From Paracoccus onubensis (GTDB lineage Bacteria > Pseudomonadota > Alphaproteobacteria > Rhodobacterales > Rhodobacteraceae), in the NCBI RefSeq assembly GCF_003591515.1, contig NZ_QZCG01000013.1, positions 62,001-126,000 of the forward strand: a DNA stretch of 64,000 nt, given 5' to 3'. The notes under the pieces were generated by a model that was given only the letters and a program-made list of their open reading frames with translations, searched no databases and had not been told where the DNA came from. Of the stretch, positions 62,607-64,000 are shown in pieces (the stretch's first letter is position 1; each line of letters begins with the position of its first letter). A program made the translations under genes and the position numbers.

Positions 62607-63746
62607 TCACCTTGGTCTGTGGACATGGGCGGCCTGCATCATACCGAACCCCATCAGCAATATCATCATCGCCGTCCCGCCATAGCTGACAAGCGGCAAG
62701 GGAGAGCCGACGACCGGCAGCATCCCGGTTACCATGCCCATATTGATTGCGAAATAGACGAAAAACGTGCCTCCAACCCCGATCGTCAGTAATGAACCGA
62801 AACGGTCACGGTTGGTTATGGCCGAAAACAGGCAGAAGCCGATGATCAGCGAATAAAGCACCAAAAGCGAGATTGCACCGACAAACCCGAATTCCTCGGC
62901 CAGAACGGTAAAGATGAAATCGGTATGTTTCTCGGGCAGGAAATTCAGCCGCGATTGCGTGCCTTGCATGAAGCCTCGCCCCGACCAGCCCCCCGATCCC
63001 AGGGCGATCTGTGCCTGCGTGATGTTGTAACCATCGCCCAGCGGATCGACAGATGGATCAAGAAATGTGTCGATGCGGCGATATTGATAATCCTTGAGCA
63101 ATTGCCACTCGGTATCTCGGCTTTCCATCACGGCCGTCACGAGGGCTGCGATCAGTAATAACACTCCGGCGAAATACCACAGGGATACGCCTGCGGCGAA
63201 CATCACGATCCCCCCTCCCGTGATCAGCATCAGCGAGGTTCCCAGATCGGGCTGCATCATGACGAACCCGGTCGGGGTCAGGATCAGAAGCACCGGGATC
63301 AGTACCCAGAACGGATGCGAGACCTTACGGGCATCCAGCCAGTCGTAATAGGCCGCGAGCAGCAGAACCAGCGCGATCTTCATCAGCTCGGACGGCTGGA
63401 ATTGAATGGGACCAATATCTATCCAGCGCTGTGCACCCATTCCGATATCGCCGAACAACTCAACCGCGGCAAGAAGCACAAGGCACAGCACATAAGCGAA
63501 AACCGATACGCCGCGCCAGAACCACATCGGCACGAAAGCAAGCCCGATCATCAGGATCATTCCGACGATGAAGCGATAGATCTGCGGTTCGGCCCAGGTT
63601 TCGAAATCCCCCCCCGCCACCGAATACAGCATGACAAAGCCGTAACAGGCGACGGCAAAAATCAGGAAAACCAGCGGCCAGTTCAAATGCAGGATCTTGC
63701 GCCAGCCGGTCGGGATCTGTGCAACCTGATAATCGAGATACGCCAT
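62607..63746 (-). CDS. rodA: Peptidoglycan glycosyltransferase RodA (SEDS)
   Basis: 379 residues, ten hydrophobic helices, SEDS family polymerase of lateral-wall peptidoglycan. GAQRWIDIGPIQFQPSELMKIALVL is the SEDS signature; the catalytic Asp lies in the large loop region near PDLGTSLMLI / DPLGDGYNITQAQIALGSGGWSGRG. LPEKHTDFIF and PLPLVSYGGTAMMILL complete it. Its partner mrdA lies 9 bases upstream. Confidence 0.96.
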   Translation of the reverse strand: MAYLDYQVAQIPTGWRKILHLNWPLVFLIFAVACYGFVMLYSVAGGDFETWAEPQIYRFIVGMILMIGLAFVPMWFWRGVSVFAYVLCLVLLAAVELFGDIGMGAQRWIDIGPIQFQPSELMKIALVLLLAAYYDWLDARKVSHPFWVLIPVLLILTPTGFVMMQPDLGTSLMLITGGGIVMFAAGVSLWYFAGVLLLIAALVTAVMESRDTEWQLLKDYQYRRIDTFLDPSVDPLGDGYNITQAQIALGSGGWSGRGFMQGTQSRLNFLPEKHTDFIFTVLAEEFGFVGAISLLVLYSLIIGFCLFSAITNRDRFGSLLTIGVGGTFFVYFAINMGMVTGMLPVVGSPLPLVSYGGTAMMILLMGFGMMQAAHVHRPR

Positions 63747-63755
63747 CCTTATCCC

Positions 63756-64000
63756 TCAGGCCTGCGACCGCCCCTGCTTGGGCGGCTGAGGGCTATAAAG
63801 TTTCATGGCGTTGTGCCGGGCTTCCATTTCGCCACGCTGCGCCTCGGGTACCGCAGTCAGTGGCGGCAAGCCGCCGGCCAATGTGAACAGAAGAATATCA
63901 CGGGCAATCGGCGCGGCGACCGCCGAGCCTCCACCGCCATGCTCTACCACGACGGAAACGGCATAGCGCGGCGCTTCGTAGGGCGCAAAACAGACAAACA
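63756..64000 (-). CDS. mrdA: Penicillin-binding protein 2 (C-terminal part, 5' end cut)
   Basis: The frame enters from the window end, reading FAPYEAPRYAVSVVVEHGGGGSAVAAPIARD then ILLFTLAGGLPP. The VEHGGGGS-AAPIARD segment is the usual end of the PBP2 transpeptidase domain, followed by a ~45-residue tail. The position directly upstream of rodA confirms MrdA. The rest of the gene is outside the window. Confidence 0.9.
   Translation of the reverse strand, partial: FVCFAPYEAPRYAVSVVVEHGGGGSAVAAPIARDILLFTLAGGLPPLTAVPEAQRGEMEARHNAMKLYSPQPPKQGRSQA

Overview
The window is high-GC alphaproteobacterial chromosome, most likely from the Rhodobacteraceae and Paracoccus-like. This is inferred from the gene set: ALA-synthase type hemA, a Cys-free hemB, ETF-QO, an rpoZ-rsh block with folK and a NYN/LabA gene, an uraH-puuD pair, a NodH-like sulfotransferase, and many conserved Rhodobacteraceae proteins. 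No genus-level marker (such as rRNA) is present, so the genus is a guess.

Layout. 1-3.3 kb: ETF-QO (cut by the window start) diverges from greA and a membrane protein. 3.3-13.3 kb: a surface-glycan block with an ABC-2 export permease diverging from cysQ-kdsB, then a tight operon galU-galE, two paralogous GT2-type glycosyltransferases, a GT14 core-2-like enzyme and a sulfotransferase. A PAP phosphatase (cysQ) beside a sulfotransferase suggests a sulfated glycan. 13.4-14.6 kb: a decayed IS5-family element with perfect terminal repeats, then an AT-rich stretch. 14.6-21.5 kb: the most unusual part, an ECF sigma/anti-sigma locus with a subtilisin-like protease, an RTX protein, an HTTM membrane protein, a DCC thiol oxidoreductase and a small Asp/His-rich exported protein. 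I find a shared ECF-type promoter (GGAAT-N16-CGTA; four of the six sites fit GGAATAA-N14-CGTAA) in front of every one of these genes except the sigma gene itself. This is a candidate undescribed regulon. 21.5-23.2 kb: relics (ZinT-like gene with a 21-bp duplication, IS3 fragment, SGNH-like fragment) and a small coiled-coil gene, ending at a tRNA-Ile(CAT).

23.2-64 kb is mostly housekeeping: purM-purN; uraH-puuD for urate breakdown; moaA; a CcdA/SoxW redox pair; tdk; a Bcr/CflA exporter; mfd-pabB-pabC; hemB; a SYLF lipoprotein; an SDR that lacks the catalytic lysine; an RsmC-like methyltransferase and clpS; a SPOR-tailed D,D-carboxypeptidase converging on lepA over a perfect 21-bp hairpin; a sirtuin; a lone ParA; an M19 dipeptidase; a RodZ-like protein and hemA; an M20 peptidase; a DEAD-box helicase; an MFS transporter; NYN/folK; rpoZ-rsh-DUF2062; and mrdA-rodA-ghrA, with mrdA cut by the window end.

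All functional assignments are by reading protein motifs; no database search was possible.
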